NCBI GenBank assembly: GCA_027482985.1
Contig: JAIXVO010000570.1
Location: forward strand, 1-6,028
Direction of reading: 5' to 3'
Length of the DNA: 6,028 nt
DNA from: Cyanobacteriota bacterium
GTDB lineage: Bacteria; Cyanobacteriota; Cyanobacteriia; Leptolyngbyales; Leptolyngbyaceae
The notes beneath the pieces were generated by a model. The model was not told where the DNA came from, searched no databases, and saw only the letters and a program-made list of their open reading frames with translations. Of this stretch, positions 4,465-6,028 are shown piece after piece. Made by a program: the position numbers and the translations under genes. Within the stretch, counting starts at the first letter, position 1; each line of letters opens with the position of its first letter.

Positions 4465-6028
4465 ATGGTGAATGACCCGCATTCTCAAAATCCGTCGATG
4501 AATGGGCACAGCAAACGGTCGCAATCGTTACCGTTGGCTAACGCTGTGCCGCAACCCCCCGACGATGCCGAGGGCGGTTTGAATTTAGGCCAAGTGGTGG
4601 CGGCTCTGCGACGGCGGATTCCGATTATTCTGGGGGTGGCAACGGTCATTACTTCAGCCTCTGTCTTAAGGGCAATGACCAACACCCCGATTTACCAGGC
4701 TAGTTTCGAGATTCTGACCAGACCCATCACCGTGGAAGCGGAGGTCATTTCTTCGGTTACCCAAACCCTGAGCAGCCGCCAAGCGTCATCCAGCGAAGGG
4801 GGAATTGATCAGACGAAGCTGAAATTGTTACTCAGTCCAAAAATTCTGACTCCCATTGCTGATCAGTTGAAGCCCCAATATTCAGATATCTCCTCAACCG
4901 CGATCATGGGTAGTTTAAGTGTGGCTACCACCAGTCCCGAAATCCTGTCTGTTAGCTTTACCGACGTTAATCCAGATAAAGTCAAAGATGTCTTAAAACT
5001 GGTTTCAGCGGCCTACCTGGATTACAGTCTGGAGGAGCGGCTAGCCGATGTGCGCCAGGGCATTGATTTTGTCGAGGATCAGCTGCCGATCTTGGGGCGA
5101 CGGGTTTCCAATCTGCAAGACCAGTTGCAATCCTTCCGCCAGCAATATAATCTCATTGATCCCGAATCGACCAGTAAGCAGTTGGCGGATCAGACTGCTG
5201 GGCTGGGACAACAACGGCTGGAAACCCAGATCAAGTTGAATGAGGCGCGTGCGCTTTACCAGGACTTAAGTAGCCAGTTACAGGCAACGGCGGAGGATTC
5301 TCTAGCTTCCTCCGCCGTGAATGATAATGCCCGCTACCAGGCGCTGCTGAACCAATTGTTAGAAGTTGAAAGCCAGATTGCCAAAAAGTCCAGCCGGTTT
5401 TTTGACGATGCACCCAATATCCGGGCATTACGGGATCAGCAGGAAAATTTGTTACCCCTGTTGCAGCGGGAAGGGCGACGGGTGCAAGCACAACTGGCTG
5501 GCAGAATTCGGGAATTAGAAGCGCGCAATGCGATTTTGGTGCAGTCTGAAACAGCTTTGAATCGACAGGTCAAACAACTCTCTGTGATTTCCCGGCAATA
5601 TACCGATATCCAGCGCGAATTGAAGATTGCGACCGAAAACCTGAATCAGTTTTTGACCAAACGGGAAGCGCTCCGAATTGATGCGGGTCAGCGCAAGGCA
5701 CCCTGGCAAATTCTGACACCGCCGAGCGATCCAGTGCCGTCCGCCAACAGCACGAAGCGAGCGGCAATGTTGGGAGCCATTCTGGGTTTGCTATTAGGGA
5801 TTGGCGTAGCGCTGTTGCTAGATAAGCTGAGCAATGTCTTCCGCACCCCGGAAGAGGTGAAAGAGGCCAGCAAATTGCCAGTGCTGGGTGTGATTCCTTA
5901 CAACCTGGAACTTTCTGAACAGGAGGAGTTTCTGTCAGTGAACAAACTGGCATCTGTTGTCAACATTGCAGACTTAATGCAACAAGCTCGGCAGCGATTG
6001 GGCTTTAATCAGGGTGCCAAGCCCACCT
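4465..6028 (+). CDS. Wzz/GumC-type polysaccharide co-polymerase, probably a Wzc-like tyrosine autokinase (C-terminus cut)
   Basis: The 521 visible codons show a polysaccharide co-polymerase, an inner-membrane protein that sets polymer length and couples Wzy polymerisation to export. After a hydrophilic, Pro/Gln-rich cytoplasmic stretch (1-40) and a short amphipathic segment with RRR (49-51) come TM1 (about 52-70) and the Wzz domain with its periplasmic start TPIYQASFEIL. A long helical, coiled-coil-prone section (about 185-400) follows. Next are the GNVR-like segment QYTDIQRELKIATENLNQFL (378-397), the proline-rich TPPSDPVP (418-425) and TM2 (about 433-452). The cytoplasmic tail has TPEEVKEASKLPVLGVIP (461-478), typical of the linker to a bacterial tyrosine kinase domain. 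The Walker A motif and Tyr cluster would lie beyond 6028, so kinase activity is inferred. The in-frame TAG at 4450-4452 limits the start to ATG 4465 or GTG 4468; only a weak AGGCAGAG precedes it. It is divergent from the fucose operon. Confidence 0.93.
   Translation, partial: MVNDPHSQNPSMNGHSKRSQSLPLANAVPQPPDDAEGGLNLGQVVAALRRRIPIILGVATVITSASVLRAMTNTPIYQASFEILTRPITVEAEVISSVTQTLSSRQASSSEGGIDQTKLKLLLSPKILTPIADQLKPQYSDISSTAIMGSLSVATTSPEILSVSFTDVNPDKVKDVLKLVSAAYLDYSLEERLADVRQGIDFVEDQLPILGRRVSNLQDQLQSFRQQYNLIDPESTSKQLADQTAGLGQQRLETQIKLNEARALYQDLSSQLQATAEDSLASSAVNDNARYQALLNQLLEVESQIAKKSSRFFDDAPNIRALRDQQENLLPLLQREGRRVQAQLAGRIRELEARNAILVQSETALNRQVKQLSVISRQYTDIQRELKIATENLNQFLTKREALRIDAGQRKAPWQILTPPSDPVPSANSTKRAAMLGAILGLLLGIGVALLLDKLSNVFRTPEEVKEASKLPVLGVIPYNLELSEQEEFLSVNKLASVVNIADLMQQARQRLGFNQGAKPT

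Noticed and set aside
5231..5953. Several minus-strand frames of 61-127 codons opposite the co-polymerase gene.
   Set aside because: They overlap a gene with clear Wzz/GNVR features and show no domain motifs or ribosome sites; they are antisense shadows of a GC-balanced coding region.

Overview
The window comes from a cyanobacterium. The palindrome GCGATCGC (the HIP1 element over-represented in many cyanobacterial genomes) occurs five times in 6 kb, at 640, 2898, 3835, 4031 and 4084, against about 0.1 expected by chance. All four genes resemble cyanobacterial exopolysaccharide proteins. The genus cannot be fixed from this sequence.

Layout: the left half (1-2774) is a minus-strand gene series, probably one operon, transcribed in the order GT26-family glycosyltransferase (1983-2774), GDP-mannose 4,6-dehydratase gmd (801-1880), GDP-L-fucose synthase fcl (772 to the left edge, cut off at its C-terminus). 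The right end (4465-6028) is a plus-strand polysaccharide co-polymerase of the Wzz/GumC type, cut off before any C-terminal tyrosine-kinase domain. Between these divergent units lies about 1.69 kb (2775-4464) with no convincing gene.

Together the genes describe part of a surface or released polysaccharide pathway. Gmd and Fcl convert GDP-mannose to GDP-L-fucose. The GT26 enzyme adds a sugar to a membrane lipid-linked intermediate. The co-polymerase controls chain length and export with Wzx/Wzy/Wza-type partners that are not in the window.

The least explained part is the long divergent intergenic region. It holds several inverted repeats, including two places where one arm has two alternative partners, an operator-like 19-bp palindrome, two -10-like hexamers, and a 23-bp imperfect palindrome in the glycosyltransferase leader. 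A run of nine C in the first codons of the glycosyltransferase is a possible slippage site. No RNA gene, insertion sequence or CRISPR array was recognised. I do not see clear evidence of a wholly new system.
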